From Methylovirgula sp. (lineage in GTDB: Bacteria; Pseudomonadota; Alphaproteobacteria; Rhizobiales; Beijerinckiaceae), in NCBI RefSeq assembly GCF_037200945.1, contig NZ_JBBCGP010000001.1:3594501-3658500 (forward strand): a stretch of 64,000 nt of DNA. The letters are read 5' to 3'. The notes below the pieces were generated by a model. The model made no database searches and had not been told where the DNA came from. It was given only the letters and a program-made list of their open reading frames with translations. Below, in pieces: positions 1-13,821 of this stretch. How positions within the stretch are numbered: position 1 is the first letter of the stretch; each line of letters opens with the position of its first letter. The position numbers and the translations under genes are program-made.

Positions 1-1
1 C

Positions 2-955
2 ATCGGCGCTCTCAGCTTCCGCGTCACGCCGTCCGGTTGGCTCCCGGCGGGATGGACACCGCCTGCGGCGGGCACGACCAAAAGATTCATCAGTCATAAC
101 AGCGTGCATCTCAGCCAAGCTTGGAAGACACCGCAATTCTGGTTCATCTGGGGTGTGCTTTTCTGCAACGTGACGGCCGGCATCGCGGTGATCTCGGTCG
201 CGAGCCCGATGTTCCAGGACATTTTTGGCGCCAAACTCGTTGGTGTCGAGTCTGCCGTGACGTTGACGGCCGCGCAAAAGGCGTCGATCGCGGCCGCCGC
301 CGCAGGTCTCGTCGGCCTCATCAGCCTGTTCAACTCGCTTGGCCGCCTCTTTTGGGCGTCGCTTTCTGACAAGATAAGCCGCAAGACGACTTATTTCGTG
401 CTCTTCATCTTGGGGATCGCGCTTTACTGCCTGCTGCCGACGTGGGGTCATCTCGGACTCGCCGCGGCATTCGTCGCCTCCGTCTGCATCATCCTCACCA
501 TGTATGGGGGCGGCTTCGCGACGCTTCCTGCCTATCTCGCCGATATTTTTGGCCCGCAGATGGTGGGCGCTATCCACGGCCGGCTCATCACGGCTTGGTC
601 GGTGGCGGGCGTCACTGGGCCGTTCATCATCACTTCCCTCCGGCAATTCGGGATCGACCACGGCGTCCCCCACGCGCAGCTCTACGATATGACGCTCTAT
701 GTCATGGCAGGATTGCTGTTCGTGGGCTTCATCTGCAATGCCCTCGTGCGCCCGGTCGATTCAAAACATTGGATGACGGATGAGGAATCGGCGCGCGAGA
801 AGGCGCATCTTCACGAAGATAAAGTCGCGGCCGATGCTGCGACCGCAGCACGCGGCCAGTTCGGCGTCGCTGGCATCATCGCCTGGGCTGCGGTCGGCAT
901 CCCATTCCTGATCGGGCTTTACATCGCGCTGTCTAAAGCGGCCGCGCTGATCTAG
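2..955 (+). CDS. MFS transporter, oxalate/formate antiporter (OFA) type, 5' end outside window
   Basis: The reading frame is open from base 2, so this is the 3' part of a larger gene; the GTG at 104 is an internal codon. The visible ~317 residues hold about six hydrophobic helices, starting with the KTPQFWFIWGVLFCN segment, and the MFS loop motif NSLGRLFWASLSDKISRK (about residues 105-122 of the visible part). The upstream stretch VTPSGWLPAGWTPP resembles the extracytoplasmic loop seen in OFA-family (OxlT/YhjX-like) carriers. An inner-membrane organic-anion carrier is likely. The substrate is inferred from family resemblance only, since the N-terminal half is missing. The stop codon overlaps the stop of the convergent KAP NTPase gene by four bases. 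A bicupin oxalate decarboxylase lies at the other end of the window. Confidence 0.8.
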   Translation: MGALSFRVTPSGWLPAGWTPPAAGTTKRFISHNSVHLSQAWKTPQFWFIWGVLFCNVTAGIAVISVASPMFQDIFGAKLVGVESAVTLTAAQKASIAAAAAGLVGLISLFNSLGRLFWASLSDKISRKTTYFVLFILGIALYCLLPTWGHLGLAAAFVASVCIILTMYGGGFATLPAYLADIFGPQMVGAIHGRLITAWSVAGVTGPFIITSLRQFGIDHGVPHAQLYDMTLYVMAGLLFVGFICNALVRPVDSKHWMTDEESAREKAHLHEDKVAADAATAARGQFGVAGIIAWAAVGIPFLIGLYIALSKAAALI

Positions 956-3081
956 GCGTCCGCTTTCAACGAAAAGGCCCGCGCGATCGCCGCTGTGCGA
1001 CGCGCGGCGCCGACGGTCACGAGACTGTCGAGCGACTGCGCTGTGTCGAGCCCCTGTGTCAGGCGGACACTCCCGCCTGACAGATCAAGCGGCGCATTGT
1101 CATCCCGCCAGGCAAGGGCGCGCCGCAGGACACCGATTTCATCCGGTGTGCCGCCGCTGAAGAGCGCGAGAAATAGCGCAAGCGAGCCTTTGTTATTTCC
1201 GGCCTGTCCGCGCGCGACGCGATAGAGGTTGACGAACCGCTTGACCGCGCGGGGCGTGTCACCCGCAAGCGGTGCGAGCCCTGCAAGGAGCGTGGATTCT
1301 TCCGCCGACACCGACCAATCATGCATGGGTGAGAGCAGCGCCTTCGCGGCCGGCTCCGCCGACCCGCTCCGCGCAATCAGATGCCCGACGAAGCTCGAAT
1401 AATCGCGTTTGGCAGTAACAGCATCGAGACAGAAGGGAATTTGAATCCATTTATCGAACAGAGCGGCGTCGTCCGTCAGGCGCGCCGGGTCCGCAGCGAT
1501 GATCGTCACGAATCCATTGTGTGCAAAAGCGCGATGCGCCGCCTCGAGCAACGCGCGGGCCTGCGGCGGCGGCACGGAATCAACATTGTCGAGCGCCACG
1601 AGAATACGGTCCGGCACCGAAAGCGCGCCCGTCGGTGTGCCGGCGCCAGCCTTTTGCGCACCCACGAGATAGGCCGCAAGCGAGCCGAAAAAACTTTCGG
1701 CCTGCGGTTTCGCGCCCCGGTCCGCAAACGGCGACGGCTCGCTCTGCAGCGCCCCCCGCGCGGCATTGCCAGCCCGCCGATCGGCTTCCGCCGCGGCGCG
1801 CGCAGCGAGATCGACATCGGCTTCCAGCCCATCCACGCGCCGCGTCTGATGCGCAAAAAGCTGATCGAGCGCCTGTCGCCGGGTCGCAACATCGTTTCCG
1901 AGCAGGCTGACACCGCGGAACAAAGGATTGAGAAACATCACGCCGCGGGCGATGTTGACGGCCAGAGCAACTGCCGCGCCGATATAGGCGAGTTTCGCAG
2001 CGAAGCTCAGCCAGCCCATATGCGCGCCGAGCCAATGCCCCAACGGGACGAAACCCTTGCTGCCCGTCGCCAAAGAATTGAGCCAGGCGTCGTGCTGCGC
2101 GACAGCGTCGTCGAGGCCGACGCCGATAAGCAAAAGAACGATCGCCGTGACGAGCAGCTTGCCTTGCCCCGCGAAGGCCCAGAAGGCACGCAAGGCCGCC
2201 CCCACACGTCCCATCGGACCGCCGGCATCGGCAAGATCGCGCACCATGGATTTGTAATTGGCGATTGGATCGCCAGTAATGCCGAAACTCGCCAGCCGGC
2301 TCTCGATCCTGCCGCGATTGGTGCGTGCATAGGTATCGACCTGCGAGCCGGCAGATTCGAAAAGCACGGTCTCGGTCAGCCGCCCGCGACGATTTTCGAT
2401 CTCGTGCAGCGATTGGCGCTCTGAATCGAGCCGCCGGCGTGCATCGTCAAGCCGTTGGGCCGCCTCGCGAGCGACCACATGCGGATCGCGCGCAGCATGT
2501 GCCGCCTCGCGCACGAATTCCGGATAGGAGGTGCCGAGCTTGTCATAGACCGCTGCCGCCAGCGCGACGCTCGGCTCGCCATCGAGCGTAGCGGCATCGA
2601 TTTTCACAATATTGACCCGCCGGACCATCGTGTCGTTCGACGCGGCACTCAAAGCCTCGATGTCGGCAAGCAGTGTCGCGAGCGCGAAGCTCTTGCCGGA
2701 CCCCGGACCACCAAGAAGGCCGATCGCGAGCGGCGTCTCCGCATCGCGATGTGCGGCGAGCTCCGCAAGGGGGCGCAGCGCGCCCGTCTGCCCCAAAGCA
2801 TCGCTTCCCAGCGGGATATCGGCCGCGAAGATGCTTGGACGCGGCTTTTGCGCGGCACTGGAGGCGGCAGGTGCGCCGGGCGTCACAATTGTTCCCGGAC
2901 GGCTCGGCATCGGCGGAAGGCTTGGTGCGATCGGTTCGGCGCGAGCGGCATTTTTATTGAGATCGCGCGTATCGACATCGGTCACGTTGCCGTTCCTTTC
3001 GAGCACATCCATATAGGGTTTGTCGGCAGGCCATTGGGCCTCAAGGGCGGCCAAGTCACCATTTGATTGTGACGGCGACAA
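952..3081 (-). CDS. KAP-family P-loop NTPase with two internal membrane segments
   Basis: A 709-aa protein. Walker A is GGPGSGKS at residues 124-131, and a Walker B-like strand ILVALDNVD lies at about 493-501. Between them sits a large insert with a charged coiled coil (about 195-235) and two hydrophobic helices (about 308-325 and 357-385). Near the C-terminus the motif PRAVKRFVN matches the conserved KAP element. Walker motifs separated by paired membrane helices are the hallmark of KAP NTPases (named from Kidins220/ARMS and PifA), so the ATPase domain should face the cytoplasm at the inner membrane. The first ~85 residues are low-complexity and Pro/Ala-rich. The start is TTG; an in-frame stop lies just upstream and no ATG occurs before residue 24. 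No obvious partner gene is adjacent. Bacterial KAP proteins have been linked to phage exclusion (PifA), but chromosomal copies are mostly uncharacterised. Confidence 0.75.
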   Translation of the reverse strand: MSPSQSNGDLAALEAQWPADKPYMDVLERNGNVTDVDTRDLNKNAARAEPIAPSLPPMPSRPGTIVTPGAPAASSAAQKPRPSIFAADIPLGSDALGQTGALRPLAELAAHRDAETPLAIGLLGGPGSGKSFALATLLADIEALSAASNDTMVRRVNIVKIDAATLDGEPSVALAAAVYDKLGTSYPEFVREAAHAARDPHVVAREAAQRLDDARRRLDSERQSLHEIENRRGRLTETVLFESAGSQVDTYARTNRGRIESRLASFGITGDPIANYKSMVRDLADAGGPMGRVGAALRAFWAFAGQGKLLVTAIVLLLIGVGLDDAVAQHDAWLNSLATGSKGFVPLGHWLGAHMGWLSFAAKLAYIGAAVALAVNIARGVMFLNPLFRGVSLLGNDVATRRQALDQLFAHQTRRVDGLEADVDLAARAAAEADRRAGNAARGALQSEPSPFADRGAKPQAESFFGSLAAYLVGAQKAGAGTPTGALSVPDRILVALDNVDSVPPPQARALLEAAHRAFAHNGFVTIIAADPARLTDDAALFDKWIQIPFCLDAVTAKRDYSSFVGHLIARSGSAEPAAKALLSPMHDWSVSAEESTLLAGLAPLAGDTPRAVKRFVNLYRVARGQAGNNKGSLALFLALFSGGTPDEIGVLRRALAWRDDNAPLDLSGGSVRLTQGLDTAQSLDSLVTVGAARRTAAIARAFSLKADA

Positions 3082-3106
3082 GACCGCTCTGTCATCAAAA
3101 ATCGAG

Positions 3107-3120
3107 ATTGTTTACACAAT
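3107..3120. repeat. short inverted repeat between divergent genes
   Basis: ATTGT and ACAAT half-sites flank a four-base centre in the 122-bp gap between the divergent KAP NTPase and ettA genes. It could be an operator, but five-base arms are weak evidence. Confidence 0.3.
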
Positions 3121-3203
3121 GCCGATGCCGCTGGACCCGGCGCCCCGGCACGGGTAGAAAGCCCGCAATCCCGAAACAGCTAAAAATGCGAGAAAAGCCC
3201 TAA

Positions 3204-4856
<1,653 letters not shown>

Positions 4857-4864
4857 TCGGAACC

Positions 4865-4885
4865 GGAACGCGATTTTCGCGTTCC
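4865..4885. terminator. stem-loop between convergent genes
   Basis: GGAACGCGA and TCGCGTTCC form a perfect nine-base stem around a TTT loop, nine bases after the ettA stop and between convergent genes. No U-tract follows on either strand, so intrinsic termination is plausible but unproven. Confidence 0.4.
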
Positions 4886-4918
4886 TCGTCCGTGGGCGCG
4901 AAGTCCGTATGCCGGAAC

Positions 4919-5203
4919 TCAGGCCCGCATCAATTTAACGGCAAGACCGCTGACGCTAACCCGCTGCAAAGTAGCCGCACCGGGGAGGTCTCCGTCGTCG
5001 GCATGATCGACGCCGTAATCGACTTCGATAATCGCGTCCGCGTCGCAGTCTTCCGCAACATCAACCAGATTCTCAAGCGCCTTGGCCTTGTAGAAATCCT
5101 GAGTCACAGCCGACCGGCGCCCGTGCCAGCCCGAAGCAGCGTGAATGCGGCCAATCGGCACGACCTTCACCCCTTCGATGTCGTTATCATAAATGATTCG
5201 CAT
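4919..5203 (-). CDS. small YbjQ-like (heavy-metal-binding-domain family) protein
   Basis: A 94-aa soluble protein without a signal peptide. The second half, with ENLVDVAEDCDADAIIEVDYG followed by SVSGLAVKL, resembles the YbjQ/UPF0145 fold, where a helix with 'A..cgAdAvigv.y' precedes a C-terminal 'GTAV' strand. It lacks the usual N-terminal 'tT...pg' start and is slightly shorter than typical members, so it may be a divergent relative. GAAGAGG lies two bases before the ATG, which supports the start. It is convergent with ettA and followed upstream by a long gene-poor stretch. YbjQ-like proteins form pentamers in known structures but have no assigned biochemical role, so function is unknown here. 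Confidence 0.6.
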   Translation of the reverse strand: MRIIYDNDIEGVKVVPIGRIHAASGWHGRRSAVTQDFYKAKALENLVDVAEDCDADAIIEVDYGVDHADDGDLPGAATLQRVSVSGLAVKLMRA

Positions 5204-5751
5204 AACCTCTTCGTCCTTGATTTGCTTTGACGCTGAACATCCGCCTGTTCGGCCTCATCGCCTTTTCTTCTCAGTCCCTTCGGGCTTCTTCCCTCGCGGC
5301 GTCCGGTTTTTTCCGAGGCGCTTACCGCTCGCCGCTTTCCTCACAAGTGCCTGCGCTCCAAGGCGCAAACTTGATCAGATTGTGGCTTCATCAGTGCATT
5401 GGCTGCTTCGCAGTAACTATGCGTTCACAACGCGTTAAAACATCGTTTCGAATCACACACGCGACATTGACGAGGTTGCCGACAATTTGCTTCGCGCAGT
5501 TAACGAAAGCTAATCGAAAGGTCCGCGCCGCGCTGTTTATCCTCTGACTGTGTTGTCCGTGCCATGTGCCGCAGCCAACTTCAGCAACGGGTAGTTCAAC
5601 TTGTGTATCGCGTCTGTAATTTGGAACACGCATCGCTGCATGACACCTATGCGTATAGGCGCGTGAAACTGAACGGCAGCCGAATACATTCGGGCAGAAA
5701 AAAGACCAGCCTCCATGCACGCAAGTGCCCGACCGAATGACGAGTTGGCGC
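5204..5751. other. gene-poor intergenic region
   Basis: About 550 bases upstream of the methionine-cycle operon. Six-frame reading gives only short unconvincing frames. One lysine/arginine-rich minus-strand frame (roughly 5256-5370) starts at best with TTG and resembles nothing I know. The 3' part is more AT-rich than the neighbouring genes. I see no RNA gene or mobile element here. Confidence 0.5.
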
Positions 5752-5780
5752 TTTACAATATAAAGATATCTTTATATGAT
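5752..5780 (+). promoter_or_regulatory. sigma-70-type promoter with 20-bp palindromic operator in the spacer
   Basis: TTTACA (5752-5757) and TATGAT (5775-5780) are separated by exactly 17 bases. A perfect 20-bp palindrome, ATATAAAGAT and its reverse complement (5758-5777), fills the spacer and overlaps the -10 box. A repressor bound there would block RNA polymerase. The AT-rich palindrome with a central GATATC is the kind of site used by ArsR-family regulators of the SAM/SAH cycle, and the first gene downstream encodes an ArsR-type regulator, so autoregulation is the simplest reading. The predicted transcription start (5786-5788) coincides with the ATG at 5788. Confidence 0.75.
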
Positions 5781-5787
5781 TTCTCCA

Positions 5788-6804
5788 ATGAGCCTGTTCC
5801 CCAATCAGACGATTGCCTTCGATTCCGTCCTTGCGGCGCTCGCCGCCGCGGCCGAGCCGACGCGCCTGCGTCTTTTGGCTTTGCTGGCCGAAGCCGAACT
5901 GACGGTGACCGAGCTGGTGACGATTCTAGGCCAGTCGCAACCAAGAATCTCCAGGCATCTCAAGCTCTTGGCGGAGGCCGGCCTGGTTGAGCGGCATCGC
6001 GAGGGCGCCTGGGTCTTTTTCCTCGCCGCCAGCAATGGAGCCGTGGGGTCACTGCTTTCGACGATTCTCGGGACGCTTGCCCCGGACGACGCAACCCGTG
6101 CCGCCGATCGCGGCCGCCTGGCCGAAGTGCGCCAGGCCCGTACCGAACAAGCGGCCCGCTATTTCGCGGCCCATGCGGCCGATTGGGACAAAATCCGGGC
6201 CCTGCATATCCGCGAGGAACGGGTCGAAGCCGCCATCGGCGACCTGATCGGACGGGGGCCGGTTCAGGCCCTGCTTGATCTTGGTACCGGAACGGGGCGG
6301 ATGCTCGAGCTTCTCGCACCGCGCGCCGCGCGCGCCGTCGGCATCGATCAGTCGCCGCAAATGCTGGCGCTTGCTCGGGACCGGCTCGAAAAGGCCGGCC
6401 TGCGCAACGTCCAGCTTCGCCAGGGCGACATTTATGCCCTTCCTGTCGAGCACGATCGCTACGATCTCGTCATCATCCATCAGGTACTGCATTATCTCGA
6501 CGATCCGGCCCGCGCGGTGCGCGAGGCAGCCCGGGCCCTTCGGCCCTCCGGCCGCTTGCTGATCATCGATTTCGCGCCACATGAAGAAGAGAGTTTGCGC
6601 AGCGAACATGCGCATCGCCGTCTCGGCTTTTCCGGCGAGGAGATCGCCGGTCTCCTGGAAGAGGCCGGCCTCGACATGATCGGCCGGCGCGACCTCGTGC
6701 CAAGCAAGAGAGACGGCGGCAAGCTGACCGTCTCCCTTTGGTTCGGACGTGACCGCCGCGTCATCGCCGATCCAATCCCCCAAACCAACCGTGAGTTTGC
6801 CTGA
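5788..6804 (+). CDS. ArsR-family regulator fused to a SAM-dependent methyltransferase domain
   Basis: A 338-aa two-domain protein. Residues ~5-95 form an ArsR-type winged helix; the recognition region is TVTELVTILGQSQPRISRHL, followed by the wing LVERHREGAWVFF. Residues ~140-310 form a class I methyltransferase fold with the SAM-binding motif LLDLGTGTGRMLEL and a later VIIHQVLHYLDDP strand. This fusion is common in Alphaproteobacteria next to methionine-cycle genes and is thought to sense SAM or SAH, repressing metF/metH. I prefer the ATG at 5788 because the ATG at 5776 lies inside the -10 box. The stop overlaps the metF start (TGATG), giving tight translational coupling. An ubiE/COQ5-like label would reflect only the second domain. 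Whether it still methylates anything cannot be told from sequence. Confidence 0.85.
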   Translation: MSLFPNQTIAFDSVLAALAAAAEPTRLRLLALLAEAELTVTELVTILGQSQPRISRHLKLLAEAGLVERHREGAWVFFLAASNGAVGSLLSTILGTLAPDDATRAADRGRLAEVRQARTEQAARYFAAHAADWDKIRALHIREERVEAAIGDLIGRGPVQALLDLGTGTGRMLELLAPRAARAVGIDQSPQMLALARDRLEKAGLRNVQLRQGDIYALPVEHDRYDLVIIHQVLHYLDDPARAVREAARALRPSGRLLIIDFAPHEEESLRSEHAHRRLGFSGEEIAGLLEEAGLDMIGRRDLVPSKRDGGKLTVSLWFGRDRRVIADPIPQTNREFA

Positions 6805-7723
6805 TGGCCTTGGCCGATTTTTCCGAACCCGCGCCCCGCGCCAGCCACCGCATCTGCTCGGGAATGAACGTCTCGTTCGAGTTCTTTCCGCCGCAGACGG
6901 AGGAAATGGAGCGGACTTTGTGGACCTCGATCGAGCGGCTGGCCCCTCTCGCGCCGGAATTCGTCTCGGTGACCTATGGTGCCGGCGGCGCCACGCGCGA
7001 GCGCACCCACGCGACGGTTGCGCGCATCGTCGAGGAGACCACGATCAAGCCTGCGGCGCATCTGACCTGCGTCGGCGCCACCTCTTCGGAGATCGACGAA
7101 GTCGCCCGCTCGTATTGGGACATCGGCGTGCGCCACATCGTGGCGTTGCGCGGCGATCCGCAGGGCGGTGTCGGTCAAAGCTTCAGGCCACATCCCGAAG
7201 GCTACGCCAATTCGACAGCATTGGTCGCTGGCCTCAAGAGCCTCGCTGATTTCGAGATCACGGTCTCGGCCTATCCCGAAGGCCATCCGGAAAGCGCCTC
7301 GTTCGAACAGGACATCGACGTCCTGAAAGCCAAAATCGATGCCGGCGCAACGCGTGCCATCACCCAATTCTTCTTCGAGAACGAGGTCTATTTCCGTTTT
7401 CTCGACAAGTGTTACGATCGCGGCATCACGATCCCGATTATCCCCGGCATCGTACCGGTGCAGAATTTCCGTCAGACCGCGCGCTTCGCACAAAGGGCTG
7501 GCGCCACGGTGCCAACCTGGCTAGCCGAACGGTTTGAAGGTCTCGACGACGATCCGACGACCCGTCGCCTGATCGCCGCGACCGTCGCCGCCGAACAGGT
7601 CTTCGACCTCGTTGACGCTGGCGTCGAGCATTTCCATTTCTACACGATGAATCGCGCGGATCTCGTCTATGCGATCTGCCACCTGCTCGGCCTTCGGCCG
7701 CAGGCCGAGACGAAAGCTGCTTG

Positions 7724-7724
<1 letters not shown>
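6804..7724 (+). CDS. metF: Methylenetetrahydrofolate reductase
   Basis: A 306-aa FAD-dependent TIM-barrel enzyme that reduces 5,10-methylene-THF to 5-methyl-THF, the methyl donor for methionine synthase. Family motifs include VSFEFFPPQTEE near the N-terminus, VTYGAGGATRERT (substrate/FAD region), HLTCVG, ALRGDPQ and later FFFENEVYF with PIIPGIVP. Length matches bacterial MetF. The ATG overlaps the stop of the regulator gene as TGATG and its own stop overlaps the metH ATG in the same way, so three proteins come from one coupled mRNA. A start at GMNVSFEFF, about 20 codons later, would better match the usual MetF N-terminus and cannot be excluded. Control by the upstream palindrome is inferred. 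Confidence 0.95.
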
Positions 7725-11440
<3,716 letters not shown>

Positions 11441-11506
11441 CACCCAATGGCCTAGCCATCCCCCATCAACCTGCCCGTTGACCGCGGTGGGCAGGCATTG
11501 CACATT

Positions 11507-11519
11507 ATTGTCAGACAAT
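11507..11519. promoter_or_regulatory. GntR(FadR)-type palindromic operator upstream of the aldehyde dehydrogenase gene
   Basis: ATTGTC-A-GACAAT is a perfect 13-bp palindrome lying 14 bases before the ATG. The shape TNGTnnnACNA is the classic operator of FadR-subfamily GntR repressors. A candidate TTGACC -35 box lies at 11478-11483, so a bound repressor would sit over or just after the start of transcription. No GntR gene is visible in the window. Confidence 0.6.
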
Positions 11520-11532
11520 CTGAGGATGTGCC

Positions 11533-13017
11533 ATGACCCGGTCCGACTCGCCGCAAATACGCTTCCCCACTCTGGAGGCGTCGCTGCCGAAGCGACGGAA
11601 CCTCTTTTACGGTGGCGCGTGGCATCAGCCGCAAGGCGGCTATGCCGACACGATCAACCCCGGAACTGGTGAAAATCTGGGGCCCGTCGCCGAGGCAAAT
11701 CGGGCCGATGTCGATCAGGCGGTCGAAGCCGCTTATCGCGGCTTTCTACAATGGCGTGACACCCGGCCTTTCGAGCGCACCGATTATCTGCGCCGCTTTG
11801 CACAGGCTATGCGCGATCACGCCGCAGAACTCGCGATGCTCGATGCCGCCAATTGCGGCAACCCTGTCACGCCGATGCTGAAAGACGTTTACGACGGTGC
11901 CCAATATGTCGATTTCTTCGCCGGTCTGACGACGGAAGTAAAAGGCGTCATCACGCCCATGGGGCCGGGCATCATCAACATGACGGTGCACGAGCCGCTC
12001 GGCGTCTGCGCCCGCATCCTCGCCTATAATCATCCGCTGATGTTTCTGGCCATCAAGATCGGCGCACCGATCGCCGCCGGCAACAGCGTCATCGTCAAGC
12101 CGCCGCCGCAGGCGCCGCTATCGGCGCTGCGCCTGTTCGAGATCGCGGGCGATATTTTTCCGCCGGGTGTGCTCAACCTTGTCACCGGCGGTCTGGAGAG
12201 CGGAGTCGCTCTCGTCGAACATCCGCGCGTCCCCTCGGTAAGTCTGGTCGGCAGCGTGCCAAGTGGCGTCGCCGTCGCAAAAGGCGCGGCAGAACGGCTG
12301 AAGCATGTCGGTCTCGAACTCGGCGGCAAGAACGCACTGGTCGTCTATCCCGACGCCGATCTCGCCAAGGCAGCCGACGGCGCGATCAAAGGTATGAACT
12401 TCCTCTGGTGCGGCCAATCTTGCGGCTCGACTTCGCGGCTGTTTCTGCACGAAACGATCTATGACCAAGTTCTGGCCGATGTTCTTGCCGGCATCAGCCG
12501 TCACAAGCCCGGCCTGCCGACCGATCCCACGACCACGATGGGCGCGCTTATCTCCCGCCAGCAGCAGGAAAAAGTGCTGCGCTATATCGAGATTGCCAAA
12601 GCCGAAGGCGCGCGGCTGGTCTGCGGCGGCACGGTGCCCTCGGCGCTGAACCTCGTCGGCGGCTTCTATGTCGAGCCCACGGTCTTTGTCGATGTCACGC
12701 CCGATATGCGCATTGCCCGGGAGGAAGTGTTCGGTCCCGTGCTTTCAGTGCTGCGCTGGTCCGACGAAACGACTTTGTTCGAAGCGATCAACAGCGTCGA
12801 ATATGGACTGACGGGATCAATCTGGACAAAAGATCTCGCGACGGCGCATCGCGCAGCCGCACGCATTGAGTCAGGCTATATCTGGGTCAATGGTGCGGGA
12901 CCGCACTATATCAGCGCGCCCTTCGGCGGCTATAAAATGTCTGGTCTCGGCAGAGAAGAATATATCGACGAACTCTTCCACTTCACCGAAACCAAGAACA
13001 TCCACATCACGCTCTAG
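11533..13017 (+). CDS. NAD(P)-dependent aldehyde dehydrogenase, betaine-aldehyde-dehydrogenase-like
   Basis: A 494-aa soluble ALDH. The nucleotide-binding region includes VIVKPPPQAPLSALRL and SLVGSVPSG; the general base lies in LELGGKN (about 260-266) and the catalytic cysteine in CGQSCGSTSR (about 293-302). The C-terminal region has EEVFGPVLSV and APFGGYKMSGLGRE, typical of betaine-, 4-aminobutyraldehyde- or semialdehyde-type ALDHs, so oxidation of an aldehyde to its acid is secure but the substrate is not. GAGG sits eight bases before the ATG. It forms a single transcription unit behind a GntR-type operator, which suggests induction by a small carboxylate or aldehyde. It probably does not belong to the metH operon: a 92-base gap with its own control site intervenes. 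Confidence 0.85.
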   Translation: MTRSDSPQIRFPTLEASLPKRRNLFYGGAWHQPQGGYADTINPGTGENLGPVAEANRADVDQAVEAAYRGFLQWRDTRPFERTDYLRRFAQAMRDHAAELAMLDAANCGNPVTPMLKDVYDGAQYVDFFAGLTTEVKGVITPMGPGIINMTVHEPLGVCARILAYNHPLMFLAIKIGAPIAAGNSVIVKPPPQAPLSALRLFEIAGDIFPPGVLNLVTGGLESGVALVEHPRVPSVSLVGSVPSGVAVAKGAAERLKHVGLELGGKNALVVYPDADLAKAADGAIKGMNFLWCGQSCGSTSRLFLHETIYDQVLADVLAGISRHKPGLPTDPTTTMGALISRQQQEKVLRYIEIAKAEGARLVCGGTVPSALNLVGGFYVEPTVFVDVTPDMRIAREEVFGPVLSVLRWSDETTLFEAINSVEYGLTGSIWTKDLATAHRAAARIESGYIWVNGAGPHYISAPFGGYKMSGLGREEYIDELFHFTETKNIHITL

Positions 13018-13057
13018 CCGGCACCCGTTCCTACCAGGCGCGGCTTTCGAAGATGCG

Positions 13058-13801
13058 CTAAAGCGCCAGCAAATCCTGCAGCGTATTTCGCGTTGAGAGA
13101 TCGGCCTCGCCATCGACGCGCTGCGGCCGGAAATGGCGCTGGAAGGCCGTCACCACTTTCTCGGTTTTATCGTCATAAACACCTGTGACCTCGAGCCCGT
13201 AACCGTAGGCGACCAGCTTACGCTGAAGATCCCAGACCTCGGCGCCCTCGTCGCCAAGACTCAGGCCCGCATCGGGGCCGATTGGACGCGGTGGCACATA
13301 AAGGCCGACACCGGCCGCCGCGAGTTTCGCCCAGGGGAAAAGCTCGCCTGGGTCGGCCTTGCGCTCCGGCGCGATATCGGAATGCGCGAGAATGTTCTGC
13401 GGTAGGATTTCATGTCGTTCGGCAACATCGCGGCAGAGCGCGATCACGGCATCGATCTGCGCATCAGGATAGGCAGGCAGGCCGAAATCATGACCGCCAT
13501 TGACGATCTCAATGCCGATCGAAACCGCGTTCATATCGGTTTCATCCGCCCAGAAACTTTTGCCGGCGTGCCAGGCGCGGTAGGCTTCATGCACGAGCTG
13601 AAATATGCGCCCGTCTTCCTCGACGACATAATGCGCCGAGACTTCCGAATTCGGGTCGCCTAGCCGTTCAAGGGCCGCTACGCCGGTCGCCATCCCCGTA
13701 TAATGCAAAACGATCGTATTGGGCTCGCGCCCATGCCTTAACCCGTAATTGAGCGAAGGAAGCGGCTCGGCCAGCAAAGAGTCTGAGATGAAATCGCTCA
13801 T
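13058..13801 (-). CDS. N-acetylmuramoyl-L-alanine amidase, AmiD-like, with peptidoglycan-binding domain
   Basis: A 247-aa zinc amidase of the Amidase_2/PGRP type that cleaves the bond between MurNAc and the stem peptide. Zinc ligands are visible as His in IVLHYTGM, His in AHSDIAP and Asp in KADPGELF. Residues ~180-245 form a PG_binding_1 domain (EVWDLQRKLVAYGYGLEVTG, then YDDKTEKVVTAFQ). I see no signal peptide, so it may act in the cytoplasm on recycled anhydro-muropeptides (AmpD-like) rather than in the periplasm. ATG 13801 is preferred; an in-frame GTG at 13813 would add four residues. The neighbouring gene in the same orientation upstream encodes a lipoprotein. Confidence 0.85.
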   Translation of the reverse strand: MSDFISDSLLAEPLPSLNYGLRHGREPNTIVLHYTGMATGVAALERLGDPNSEVSAHYVVEEDGRIFQLVHEAYRAWHAGKSFWADETDMNAVSIGIEIVNGGHDFGLPAYPDAQIDAVIALCRDVAERHEILPQNILAHSDIAPERKADPGELFPWAKLAAAGVGLYVPPRPIGPDAGLSLGDEGAEVWDLQRKLVAYGYGLEVTGVYDDKTEKVVTAFQRHFRPQRVDGEADLSTRNTLQDLLAL

Positions 13802-13821
13802 GATGTACGCCACGCTGGCGT

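Noticed and set aside
5256..5370. short Lys/Arg-rich minus-strand frame in the gap before the methionine operon
   Set aside because: No ATG, no ribosome site and no family resemblance; the basic composition comes from purine-rich DNA.
11470..11495. CCTGCCC/GGGCAGG hairpin after metH as a terminator
   Set aside because: The stem is real but no T-run follows on the plus strand, and it overlaps the candidate -35 box of the next gene, so its role is unclear.
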